Assembly: GCA_947304495.1 (NCBI GenBank)
Contig: CAMZBG010000035.1
Location: 1 to 12,370 of the forward strand
Reading direction: 5' to 3'
DNA from: an uncultured Clostridia bacterium
Lineage (GTDB): Bacteria > Bacillota_I > Bacilli_A > RF39 > UBA660
Length of the DNA stretch: 12,370 bases
Both the position numbers and the translations under genes were made by a program. The stretch's first letter is position 1. Each line of letters starts with the position of its first letter. This document shows positions 6,136 to 12,370 of this stretch, piece after piece. The notes beneath the pieces were generated by a model that saw only the letters and a program-made list of their open reading frames with translations, ran no database searches and was not told the DNA's origin.

Positions 6136-7710
6136 TTATTCTTCTGTTTGTGGATTTGGATGTCTAATTACTAATCCTGGCTTTAAAACTCTTTTGCCAC
6201 CTATTTTAAATGCTACTTTTTGACCTTGTTGTGGTTGAATTAATTGGGCATGCAATCTTGTTTGAGAAGCTCCTGAATATAATCCATTTCCGAATCTAAA
6301 ACACAATGCTCCCCCTGGAATCTTACGTGTCTTTTTTAAATATATCCAAATTTGATATAATTCTAGTTGCATTTCTTCTGACATATCTTCAAGTTTGTAT
6401 ACAGGATTTTTGGCTACTATCATAAAGTGTTGTTCGGCATTTTCATATGGAAATCTATTAACAGTCGCAACCCAATGATTTCCTGTATATAATACTTCTT
6501 GATCAAGGATACTTGGGTCTATTGGGTCTTGATTTTTATCTTCAAAACTAACCATAAGATCTAATTGTTCTTGATCTCTAGCATTTGGTAAATAGCTATA
6601 TTTAGCCCATGAAAGGTCAATTTCTGGTTGCACTTCTTCTGTAGCAACTTTGCTTTCTTCTTTTCTATCACAAATTAATGTTATTCCTTTTTTAGCCGCT
6701 AATTCGTGAGAACGTTTACTCCAATTTCTATCTGGATGATCTTCCAAATAATGAATTGTAGTAACACCTTTATCGATTAAGGCTTTCATACATCTATCAC
6801 AAGGAAATAAGGTAACATATATTGTATCTGTTGAACCAATATCCGAAATTCTTTTTAATAAATTGATTTCAGCATGTTCAACGGTTGAATAAAATAACTC
6901 TGTTCTCTCATTTAGGTCCTTTTTAGAAATTGTAGGATCTGGTTTATTAGTTCCAAAGTACCATTTTCCATTTACTTTTGCAGCTGCTACGACAGGAACT
7001 TTCCATTCAGTTGAATCGCTTAAATGTTTGATTATTTCTGGATATGGTTCTTCAGTCATATCATTTAAGCCTAGCCTAATAATTGTATCTGCAACAGCTT
7101 GATTGTGTCTTTCTATAAAATTATCTACTTTATCAGCCATATTGGCTATGAGTTTATTTCTTAATTTGTTCGATGTCGATGTTTCAGCTTGCCTTCCTAA
7201 AATTGCAATTTGACCACAGTATTTTGTCGACAACTCTTCATATTCTTCAATTGTATAATTTTCAGTAATGGTAATTAATACATCTGGTCTTACTTTTTTA
7301 ATAAGATCCCAGTGTGGTGCATTTGCTTTTTTAATGACAATGTCATCTATTAAACTTTTCCCTGGTTCGTATGTTCTTGTTTTATTGAATCCTAGCTCCT
7401 TAAGCATAGCATATCTTTCATCTTCAGGAATAAGAGGTCTGTTAGGTCCTTTTCTTCTTTGAATTTTTTCATCACTATCTACTCCTACGACTAGATATTC
7501 GCAAATCGCTTTAGCTTGTTTTAAATATCTTAGATGGCCAATATGGAATTGATCCCATGATCCTTGTACCAAGCCTATTCTTTTACCTTCGTGTCTTGCT
7601 TCTTCTAATGCTTCTACATCGAGTTCTCCTATTTTTCCAATCTTTTTTCCTTCTTTTTCAGCTGCTTCACGCTCTTCTTCTGTTATATTTTCTATATCTA
7701 CTTCAAACAT
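6136..7710 (-). CDS. nucleotidyltransferase / dCMP-deaminase-like / HIT-like fusion protein
   Basis: This 524-residue protein joins three domains. (1) About 44-190: an HldE/TagD-type nucleotidyltransferase with HIGH motif (H56-I-G-H59 in SWDQFHIGHL), VGVDSDEKI, a RKGPNRPLIPEDER segment like that of heptose-phosphate adenylyltransferase, and TSTSNKLR (177-184). (2) About 235-345: a cytidine/dCMP-deaminase-like zinc domain with HAE (279-281) and PCDRC (303-307), close to the dCMP deaminase pattern. (3) About 400-515: a HIT-superfamily domain with NHWVATVNRFPY and SQTRLHAQLIQ (482-492), resembling Ap4A phosphorylase/GalT; the central His487 is present but the preceding motif His is replaced by Arg485. 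The first 40 residues are charged and helical. I know no characterised protein with this order. ATG at 7710 follows GGAG (7717-7720), which lies in the end of the upstream thymidylate-synthase-like gene, one base away, so the two are coupled. Confidence 0.85.
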   Translation of the reverse strand: MFEVDIENITEEEREAAEKEGKKIGKIGELDVEALEEARHEGKRIGLVQGSWDQFHIGHLRYLKQAKAICEYLVVGVDSDEKIQRRKGPNRPLIPEDERYAMLKELGFNKTRTYEPGKSLIDDIVIKKANAPHWDLIKKVRPDVLITITENYTIEEYEELSTKYCGQIAILGRQAETSTSNKLRNKLIANMADKVDNFIERHNQAVADTIIRLGLNDMTEEPYPEIIKHLSDSTEWKVPVVAAAKVNGKWYFGTNKPDPTISKKDLNERTELFYSTVEHAEINLLKRISDIGSTDTIYVTLFPCDRCMKALIDKGVTTIHYLEDHPDRNWSKRSHELAAKKGITLICDRKEESKVATEEVQPEIDLSWAKYSYLPNARDQEQLDLMVSFEDKNQDPIDPSILDQEVLYTGNHWVATVNRFPYENAEQHFMIVAKNPVYKLEDMSEEMQLELYQIWIYLKKTRKIPGGALCFRFGNGLYSGASQTRLHAQLIQPQQGQKVAFKIGGKRVLKPGLVIRHPNPQTEE

Positions 7711-7711
7711 A

Positions 7712-8635
7712 TTAAACTCCTATTGGTATTTTTCTTATTCTTTCATTTGGATGATAATCTTCTAGAACAAAATCTTCTTTACGATAATCCCATACTCTAT
7801 CATGATGCCCTATAGTTTTTAATGTAGGAAGAGCATTTATTTTTCTTTCTGCCATTTCTTCAGCATATTTTACTGAATTACTATAAATATGGGCATTAGC
7901 TAAAACAAAGACTAATTTACCTGGTTTTAAACCATGTGTTTCAGCCATAGCAATAATTAATGCCGAATACTCAGCTAAATTACTTGGAAGTCCTACGACA
8001 ACATCGCAACTTCGCTGATACATTACCATATCAAGTCTGTCACCTCTAATATAAAATAAAATGTCGCCGTGGCAAGGACAAACAGTTACTTTTTGTTGAT
8101 GATTTTTATTTCTGATTGTGTAGTATGGAATCCAGTTGGTTATTCTGTGGGTTTTTAGTTCTGGTCTTTCTCTCATCTGTTGGTCAATTTCTTTCCACTG
8201 GTTAAAAGTGCTGCCATCAGGCATTGGGAACTCTGTCCATACTGATCCATATGATCCAGGACCGATATCTCCTTTTTCGAGTCCTCTTTTAGCACATTTC
8301 TTTTCTGTTACCCATGGCCCCCAAAATTTGCAACCAAATTCTGCTAATTGCTCTTCGGTGTGGGCACCATTTATGAATCCAAATATTTCACCAATAGCTC
8401 CTTTATAAAAACCAGAGATGTCTCTTTCAGTAATAATTGGAGCGCCATCATTTAATATATCAAATGATAGTGTTTTTCCAAGTAATTCTATGGTAGTTAA
8501 TGGTTCTCCGGTTTCACCATCTACCATTGCACATGGATATTCTTCACCTGTTGTCAATATGTCTTTTAGTAAGTCTTGATATTGATAATTAATTGCACGT
8601 TCTTCATACGGTCTGTAATGATATTCGTATGCCAT
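7712..8635 (-). CDS. thymidylate-synthase-family protein, divergent active site
   Basis: This 307-residue protein aligns by eye with ThyA along its whole length, ending in DYRKEDFVLEDY and a short C-terminal tail. Retained are a Glu of the ELLWFL helix (E83), two Trp (W105, W108), the catalytic Cys188 in PCH, QRSCD (207-211), Asn219 in GLPSN and HIY (249-251). These imply methylene-folate chemistry at C5 of a pyrimidine. However, ThyA Arg21 in RTGTGT corresponds to Glu41, Lys48 to Glu70, and the Arg126-Arg127 pair to about Lys161-Thr162, so most phosphate contacts are missing, and an extra loop lies near 110-122. The substrate may differ from dUMP, for example a nucleoside or larger nucleotide. 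ATG at 8635 follows GGAGGAG (8642-8648) by 6 bases. It is the first gene of a two-gene operon with the nucleotidyltransferase-deaminase-HIT fusion. No folate reductase gene is adjacent. Confidence 0.85.
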   Translation of the reverse strand: MAYEYHYRPYEERAINYQYQDLLKDILTTGEEYPCAMVDGETGEPLTTIELLGKTLSFDILNDGAPIITERDISGFYKGAIGEIFGFINGAHTEEQLAEFGCKFWGPWVTEKKCAKRGLEKGDIGPGSYGSVWTEFPMPDGSTFNQWKEIDQQMRERPELKTHRITNWIPYYTIRNKNHQQKVTVCPCHGDILFYIRGDRLDMVMYQRSCDVVVGLPSNLAEYSALIIAMAETHGLKPGKLVFVLANAHIYSNSVKYAEEMAERKINALPTLKTIGHHDRVWDYRKEDFVLEDYHPNERIRKIPIGV

Positions 8636-8684
8636 TTTTTTCTCCTCCTTTATTTAACTATCCTCTCTTTATGTCTTTAATTTT

Positions 8685-8713
8685 ATTCTAGCAAAGGCAA
8701 TGTTATAATTCAA
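8685..8713 (-). promoter_or_regulatory. promoter of the TS-like/fusion operon
   Basis: On the minus strand TTGAAT (8708-8713), a spacer of exactly 17 bases ending in TGC, and TAGAAT (8685-8690) form a sigma-A promoter with an extended -10. The leader is about 40 bases and carries GGAGGAG. The promoter lies divergent to that of the 8816 gene in a 180-base gap. Confidence 0.7.
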
Positions 8714-8782
8714 GCTACTTTACACTATTTTAACAAAATAAATTTTAACTAATTAATTGTAATATAAATTTTGCTTAAACTA

Positions 8783-8791
8783 TGATATAAT
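8783..8791 (+). promoter_or_regulatory. extended -10 promoter of the 8816 gene
   Basis: TGA followed by TATAAT (8786-8791) lies 24 bases before the ATG, with GGGGTGAT as ribosome site in between. No -35 at standard spacing was found. Confidence 0.55.
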
Positions 8792-8815
8792 ATTAGGTCA
8801 AACGGGGGTGATTTA

Positions 8816-9535
8816 ATGGAAAAATATGCTTGGAGAACTAATTATGATTATTCACTTTATATCAATAATAAAGCTCTTGATCGTGAGCTTTTTGAGAACG
8901 ATGAGTATAATGAAATCTTTTGTCGTCAACGACATCATAATCTTAGAGCGGTTATTAATAATGTTGAAAAAATGGGAGGAGACAACATTTTATTGTTAAT
9001 TGATATCGATAGTATAATAAAAGTGTTGCAACATTTAGCATACATCGATAGTAATCGTCTTTTTGAGCTTAAACCTTTATTTTGGAACAATATAATTTCT
9101 TTTATGTTTATGAAACAACTTACTCAAAAATATAGTATTCAGACCGATCACAATTTAGATGAAGAAGAAGACTATATTACTAATAGGAGTGATAAAGAAT
9201 ATTTTTATGTACAGGAACTATTAGTAAATAGAGATGATGTAATTGAGGCTATTAAACAGTTAAATATGGCTAACTGTAGAGTACACATTGTATTAAGATG
9301 GTATTCTGGTTTTGATGTTTGGAATGAACTATCTCATTACTTTGATAGCAAGCTTCCTTTTATTACAATGCTATATACTGATGGTTCAATGAATGCAAAT
9401 AGTTCTTTTGAAAATTTGTATACATATAAATTATTTCCTCAATATGGGGAGGGCAAACTATATGAACCGCCTAAACCGCATAGATCTAGAAGTAGAAAAT
9501 CTAAGAATAATGGTGATAAAAAAAGTAGTAATTAG
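8816..9535 (+). CDS. hypothetical protein with basic C-terminal tail
   Basis: I do not recognise this 239-residue protein. It has no signal or membrane segment and looks soluble. Two conserved-looking hydrophobic strands are NILLLIDIDSII (57-68), which has a D-x-D reminiscent of HAD motif I, and CRVHIVLRWYSGF (154-166); without other motifs a HAD link is only a guess. A DEEED acidic patch lies near 115-119, and residues 220-239 form a Lys/Arg/Ser/Asn-rich tail that could bind nucleic acid or be disordered. The start is supported by GGGGTGAT (8805-8812 region) 4-5 bases upstream and by its own promoter. It is followed 40 bases later by a HAD phosphatase gene in the same direction, with only a weak hairpin between (TTGTA/TACAA near 9536-9553), so an operon is possible. 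Confidence 0.7.
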   Translation: MEKYAWRTNYDYSLYINNKALDRELFENDEYNEIFCRQRHHNLRAVINNVEKMGGDNILLLIDIDSIIKVLQHLAYIDSNRLFELKPLFWNNIISFMFMKQLTQKYSIQTDHNLDEEEDYITNRSDKEYFYVQELLVNRDDVIEAIKQLNMANCRVHIVLRWYSGFDVWNELSHYFDSKLPFITMLYTDGSMNANSSFENLYTYKLFPQYGEGKLYEPPKPHRSRSRKSKNNGDKKSSN

Positions 9536-9575
9536 TTGTATTCTATAGTACAATTATTTTGTAATAGGTGATTTT

Positions 9576-10316
9576 ATGAAAAATATAAATGAACTTAATA
9601 TAGGTAATAAAAAAGTAATTATATTTGATATGGATGGTACACTTATTGATTCAATAGGTGTATGGAATAGGACTGATCAATTGCTTATTCAAAAATATAG
9701 TGGAGTTAGTATTGATTTAAATATAATACAAAAAGATAGGGATGAATTTCTTAATAATAATCAGAGTAGTGATATTTATTTTGCTTATTGTGAATATTTG
9801 ATTAAAAAATACAATATGAATAGTATTGATGTAATTACTTTATTACATAATCGTTGGGATATATCTGGTAGTATATTAGAAAAAGAAATTGATTTTAAGC
9901 CTGATGTTGTTGAATTAATTAGAATGTTTAAAAAATTTGGTTTTATTTTAGCTTTGGCAACGATGACAACGCAAATACAATTAGATATCTATACCAAAAA
10001 GAATAAGAAAATGTTAAGTCAAATGAATATATCTGAGGTATTTGATTTAATTACTAGAAAAGAAGATGTTAAAAATAAGAAACCAGATCCTGAAATATAT
10101 TTGATGATAATGAAATATTTTGGAGTTAAACCTTACGAATGTCTAGTATTTGAAGATTCATATGCTGGTGTTTTAGCTGCTAAAAAAGCTAAAATAGAAG
10201 TTGTTAATATTTATGATTATTATGCGGATGCTGATAGGGATAAAATTAACAATATAGCAGATTATAGTATAGATAATTATAAACAGTTTATTAGTTATTT
10301 AAATAAAAAATATTGA
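9576..10316 (+). CDS. HAD-superfamily hydrolase (beta-phosphoglucomutase-like phosphatase)
   Basis: This 246-residue protein carries all four HAD motifs: DMDGT (18-22, nucleophile Asp18 and acid Asp20), the Thr of ALATMTT (126-132), Lys169 in NKKPDPEIY, and FEDSYAGV (192-199) with the metal-binding acidic pair. A helical cap of about 85 residues between motifs I and II puts it in the beta-PGM/Gph-like subgroup, which dephosphorylates sugar phosphates or nucleotides; the substrate cannot be read. ATG at 9576 follows an AGGTGAT site. It ends in TGA, the only TGA stop in the window, and that codon overlaps the AAGGAGG site of the next gene, which starts 14 bases downstream, implying co-translation. 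Confidence 0.88.
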   Translation: MKNINELNIGNKKVIIFDMDGTLIDSIGVWNRTDQLLIQKYSGVSIDLNIIQKDRDEFLNNNQSSDIYFAYCEYLIKKYNMNSIDVITLLHNRWDISGSILEKEIDFKPDVVELIRMFKKFGFILALATMTTQIQLDIYTKKNKKMLSQMNISEVFDLITRKEDVKNKKPDPEIYLMIMKYFGVKPYECLVFEDSYAGVLAAKKAKIEVVNIYDYYADADRDKINNIADYSIDNYKQFISYLNKKY

Positions 10317-10330
10317 AGGAGGATTTAATT

Positions 10331-10750
10331 ATGGATTTGTATGAAGATACGCTTTATAAAAGAACAAGGGTTGGTACGATATTTAAAAAACCAACTTTAT
10401 GGATAAATTTTGAAGGAATGTTTATAGATTTATATCATTCTAATATTCCAAGTTGTTTATTTTTTAGTAAAATTAACGATCATTTATGTCGTGAATTGGT
10501 TACTGGAAGGATTTTTCGTCGTATGGCAGATGGTTGCTTTTTTAATGATGAGACAGGATTGTTTTTTAATACTGATAATTTTATTCCTGTTAATGAAGTT
10601 GAAAGTAAAAATTGTACTAAAAATGACGAATATTTAGCAGCTGTTAATTACTTTTTTAGTTATTATGAAGAATTTAAAAAAGTGGATGATGAAATGATAG
10701 GAAAAGCAGAATTATATATGTTAACAAGAGGAATTGATTTTAGAGAATAA
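10331..10750 (+). CDS. hypothetical protein
   Basis: This 139-residue protein has no family I recognise, no signal peptide and no membrane segment. It is rich in Phe, Asp and Tyr, with a segment CRELVTGRIFRRMADGCFF (about 53-71) and an acidic C-terminal half. ATG at 10331 is preferred because AAGGAGG (10316-10322) lies 8 bases upstream; the in-frame TTG at 10313 would start inside the HAD gene and before this ribosome site. It is directly downstream of the HAD gene and probably in the same operon. No clear terminator follows. Confidence 0.65.
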   Translation: MDLYEDTLYKRTRVGTIFKKPTLWINFEGMFIDLYHSNIPSCLFFSKINDHLCRELVTGRIFRRMADGCFFNDETGLFFNTDNFIPVNEVESKNCTKNDEYLAAVNYFFSYYEEFKKVDDEMIGKAELYMLTRGIDFRE

Positions 10751-10806
10751 GGTTAATTAAGTGTTAATGATATGAAAAAAGAAGAGGAACTAAAAAAAAA
10801 TATATG

Positions 10807-10831
10807 GAATTCAAATAAAAAGAATTCAAAT
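10807..10831. repeat. direct repeat GAATTCAAAT, two copies
   Basis: Copies lie at 10807-10816 and 10822-10831, a 15-base period, in the gap after the hypothetical gene. It may be chance in AT-rich sequence. The surrounding gap (10751-10875) has no other supported feature on the plus strand. Confidence 0.4.
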
Positions 10832-10875
10832 GGTTAATAGAAAGTAAATTATGTTTATAGTTATTGTAGATAGTT

Positions 10876-10935
10876 TTAATAATTAATTATTTCTTTCTTT
10901 TTTTTGCTTTGTTTTTTCTTAATATTAATATTCAT
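10876..10935 (-). CDS. possible 19-residue basic micro-ORF
   Basis: On the minus strand an ATG at 10935 opens MNINIKKKQSKKKKEIINY, ending at TAA. It is preceded by GGAGG (10944-10948) at 8 bases and by a TATAAT at 10959-10964, the same compact promoter-ribosome-site layout used by larger genes nearby. Half of the residues are Lys or Gln/Ser-flanked Lys, so it could bind RNA or DNA or be a leader peptide. It lies downstream of the LemA terminator. No homologue is known to me; the A-rich composition makes a Lys-rich reading easy to obtain by chance, so the ribosome site is the main support. Confidence 0.35.
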   Translation of the reverse strand: MNINIKKKQSKKKKEIINY

Positions 10936-10958
10936 TACCAAAACCTCCGCTTAATTGT

Positions 10959-10969
10959 ATTATATTATA
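10959..10969 (-). promoter_or_regulatory. tandem -10 boxes before the micro-ORF
   Basis: Two overlapping TATAAT hexamers (10959-10964 and 10964-10969) read on the minus strand. The -35 positions fall in the T-rich run of the LemA terminator and match poorly. Confidence 0.3.
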
Positions 10970-10980
10970 TATTTATTTAA

Positions 10981-11010
10981 ATAAAAAAACTAATCTATTG
11001 CTAGATTAGT
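10981..11010 (-). terminator. terminator of the LemA operon
   Basis: On the minus strand ACTAATCTA and TAGATTAGT form a perfect 9-pair stem with a 4-base loop, followed by seven T. It lies just after the LemA stop codon. Confidence 0.9.
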
Positions 11011-11015
11011 TATAA

Positions 11016-11564
11016 TTATATTTTGACTTTTATATTTTCTTTTTTATTTTCTTCAATTTGAAATAATTCAGCTTGTTTAAAAGCAAACATAGCAGCTACA
11101 ATATTACTTGGAACTGATTCTATTGTTGTGTTATATCTTGTAACATCATCATTATAAATATGTCTTATTCTTTGTAAATCATCTTCAATATTGCTTAATT
11201 TGTTTTGCAAACTCATGTATTCTGAATTAGCTTTTAAATCAGGATAATTTTCAACTATAGCTAGGTATTTATTTAATTCAGTGTTCATTTGACTTGCTTT
11301 CTTTATACTCATATTCTTTTGAGAATTATAATTATTTCTTAATGAGGTAATTGCTTCTAATGTTGATTCTTCATATTTAGAATATCCTTTTACACATTCG
11401 ACAATATTAGGAATTAATTCAAATCTTTTATTTAAACATACTTCAATATTAGATTGGCTTCTTTTAACTCTATTTTGTAATCTTACTAATTTATTGTACA
11501 TTAATAATATAATTATTATTATTATCAATATAACAAATAAGATTATATATATTAAATTTTCCAT
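11016..11564 (-). CDS. lemA: LemA family protein
   Basis: The 182-residue protein has the LemA layout: a short N-terminal outside end, one very hydrophobic helix (about 4-23), then a long helical domain. The family signature is clear in NRVKRSQSNIEVCLNKRFEL followed by IPNIVECVKGYSKYEESTLEAI, and AMFAFKQAELFQ near the C-terminus. LemA proteins are widespread membrane-anchored helical bundles whose exact role is unknown. The preferred start is ATG 11564, because GGAG lies 6 bases upstream; the ATG at 11576, four codons earlier, is also possible but its ribosome site is weak. It lies directly after the 11578-12036 gene, so the two share an operon that ends in a strong terminator. Confidence 0.88.
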   Translation of the reverse strand: MENLIYIILFVILIIIIIILLMYNKLVRLQNRVKRSQSNIEVCLNKRFELIPNIVECVKGYSKYEESTLEAITSLRNNYNSQKNMSIKKASQMNTELNKYLAIVENYPDLKANSEYMSLQNKLSNIEDDLQRIRHIYNDDVTRYNTTIESVPSNIVAAMFAFKQAELFQIEENKKENIKVKI

Positions 11565-11577
11565 ATTACTCTCCATT

Positions 11578-12036
11578 CTATTTTTCTATTGTAATCTTAT
11601 TGGCATAGCCATTTTCATCATAATCGATTGATACTTCATATTTAGTCCAGTCATCAAAATTCTTTTTAGCTTGTTTAATCTCTTCTGGATTAGTTGTTGA
11701 TAGTTCTTCAAAGACAACTGTTAAAACATGATCTTTATTTTTCTTATTATTAGTTATAACATCATCAAGTAATCGTTTTACAGAAGAGCCATAATTTTGT
11801 CCTACTCTAAATTCAAATTTGCTATTAAAGGAATCAATTTCAAATTTATCTAGCATTTCATTTCCTTTTTCCATCTGATTATTTATAATATCAGACATTT
11901 CATTTGAACTCCTATCTTGCTCTTTCTCGTTATGATCAGTAATTAGTTTGTTTAATAAGACAATAACTATTGCTATAGCTATTAATAATAACACTACTAA
12001 TAGCCATCTTCTTGGTCTTAATTCATTATTATTCAA
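11578..12036 (-). CDS. membrane-anchored hypothetical protein (LemA neighbour)
   Basis: This 152-residue protein has a basic N-terminus (RPRRW), one membrane helix (about 11-29) and an acidic hydrophilic domain of about 120 residues that ends in a VSIDYDENGYANKITIEK-like strand region. I do not recognise the family. The start codon is TTG at 12036: GGAGG (12042-12046) lies about 6-7 bases upstream and no in-frame ATG fits; the nearby ATG at 12052-12050 is in another frame and meets TGA at once. It is transcribed first in the operon with LemA, and pairing with LemA suggests a shared membrane-envelope role, which is inference. Confidence 0.7.
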   Translation of the reverse strand: MNNNELRPRRWLLVVLLLIAIAIVIVLLNKLITDHNEKEQDRSSNEMSDIINNQMEKGNEMLDKFEIDSFNSKFEFRVGQNYGSSVKRLLDDVITNNKKNKDHVLTVVFEELSTTNPEEIKQAKKNFDDWTKYEVSIDYDENGYANKITIEK

Positions 12037-12063
12037 ATTGTTTCCTCCTTCATTTTCTACTTA

Positions 12064-12092
12064 AAAATATCATATTTATGTATTTTTTGCAA
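12064..12092 (-). promoter_or_regulatory. promoter of the LemA operon
   Basis: On the minus strand TTGCAA (12087-12092), 17 bases ending in TGA, and TATTTT (12064-12069) form a plausible extended -10 promoter about 28 bases before the TTG start. Confidence 0.45.
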
Positions 12093-12113
12093 TATTATGT
12101 TTGATTTTTTTTG

Positions 12114-12250
12114 TATAATAGTACTAAGCTGTGGTTATAAATGGAAAGGATGTTTGAAGAAATTATTGATAACTTGAAAAGTGAAAAAACAATTATTTTT
12201 GTGTAGGGGTATAGTTATGGTTATGTACGATAATAAAATAGATAAAATGG
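12114..12250 (+). other. intergenic stretch with degenerate short ORFs
   Basis: A TATAAT (12114-12119) is followed by a 21-codon reading frame from ATG 12141 ending FEEIIDNLKSEKTIIFV then TAG, after which the same frame reads GYSYGYVR before another stop. The first part looks like the opening of a normal protein, so this may be a remnant of a broken gene, but there is no ribosome site and no recognisable family. Confidence 0.25.
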
Positions 12251-12252
12251 CA

Positions 12253-12283
12253 TAAAAAAACCGAACATTTGTGGTGTACGGTT
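12253..12283 (-). terminator. terminator of tRNA-Gly
   Basis: On the minus strand AACCG and CGGTT pair, then an A-A mismatch and three more pairs close a 7-base loop; seven T follow. It lies 10 bases after the 3' end of the tRNA-Gly gene. Confidence 0.8.
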
Positions 12284-12293
12284 AAAATCATAA

Positions 12294-12367
12294 TGGAGCG
12301 GATGAGGAGAATCGAACTCCCGTGGTCAGCTTGGAAGGCTGAAGTTCTACCATTAAACTACATCCGC
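12294..12367 (-). tRNA. tRNA-Gly(UCC)
   Basis: On the minus strand a 74-base cloverleaf is complete: acceptor GCGGATG/CATCCGC, D arm with GG in AATGGTA, anticodon loop CTTCCAA (anticodon UCC, Gly), T loop TTCGATT, discriminator T and encoded CCA. It keeps the normal G18-G19 and C56, unlike the tRNA-Thr at the other end of the window. Its promoter lies beyond the window edge. Confidence 0.93.
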
Positions 12368-12370
12368 AAA

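Noticed and set aside
8136..8408. Plus-strand open frame opposite the TS-like gene
   Set aside because: It is antisense to a gene with clear TS motifs, and its low-complexity reading follows from the complementary strand.
10314..10316. UGA read as Trp (Mollicutes code)
   Set aside because: Trp is written TGG throughout and no gene has an internal TGA; the only TGA is a normal gene end overlapping the next ribosome site.
10772..10837. Plus-strand 21-codon frame starting MKKEEELKK
   Set aside because: No Shine-Dalgarno site at a usable distance; composition is what A-rich DNA gives by chance.

Overview
The window is AT-rich chromosomal DNA of a low-GC Gram-positive bacterium (Bacillota, probably a Bacilli or Mollicutes-related gut-type lineage). 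The support is purine-rich Shine-Dalgarno sites (GGAGG, AGGTGAT), CCA-encoding tRNA genes, YlmH, a PbuG/AzgA permease, LemA, a lipoprotein, and UAA as the preferred stop. Trp is written TGG and no gene contains an internal TGA, so the standard bacterial code applies. This is an inference; no marker gene fixes the taxon.

Layout, left to right. An unusual tRNA-Thr(GGU) on the minus strand (82-155) lies divergent to four separately promoted plus-strand units: a CinA/PncC-type amidase (253-720), the S4-domain ribosome-associated protein YlmH (775-1476), an AzgA-type purine permease (1520-3028), and a Ppx/GppA-like ASKHA protein followed by a membrane-anchored unknown (3103-4672). After a 214-base gap comes a tight plus-strand cluster of a Nudix hydrolase, a Cys-containing membrane-anchored protein and a small lipoprotein (4887-6089). 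It ends in a strong bidirectional terminator.

The minus-strand operon at 8635-6136 is the most unusual part. Its first gene is a thymidylate-synthase-family protein that keeps the catalytic Cys but, by eye, lacks most phosphate-binding Arg residues. One base after it begins a 524-residue fusion of an HldE/TagD-like nucleotidyltransferase, a dCMP-deaminase-like zinc domain and a HIT/Ap4A-phosphorylase-like domain. The pair has a good promoter, is insulated at both ends, and is locally richer in G+C than its neighbours. It looks like a self-contained nucleotide-modification or salvage module whose product I cannot name.

Divergent from it, on the plus strand, are an unknown gene, a HAD phosphatase and another unknown gene (8816-10750). 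The right end is on the minus strand: a membrane-anchored unknown with a TTG start followed by LemA, a terminator, then a possible 19-residue basic micro-ORF. A normal tRNA-Gly(UCC) with its own terminator closes the window.

Several plus-strand promoters lie so close to their start codons that the leaders would be only about 10-15 bases. No CRISPR array, insertion sequence, rRNA or riboswitch was seen.
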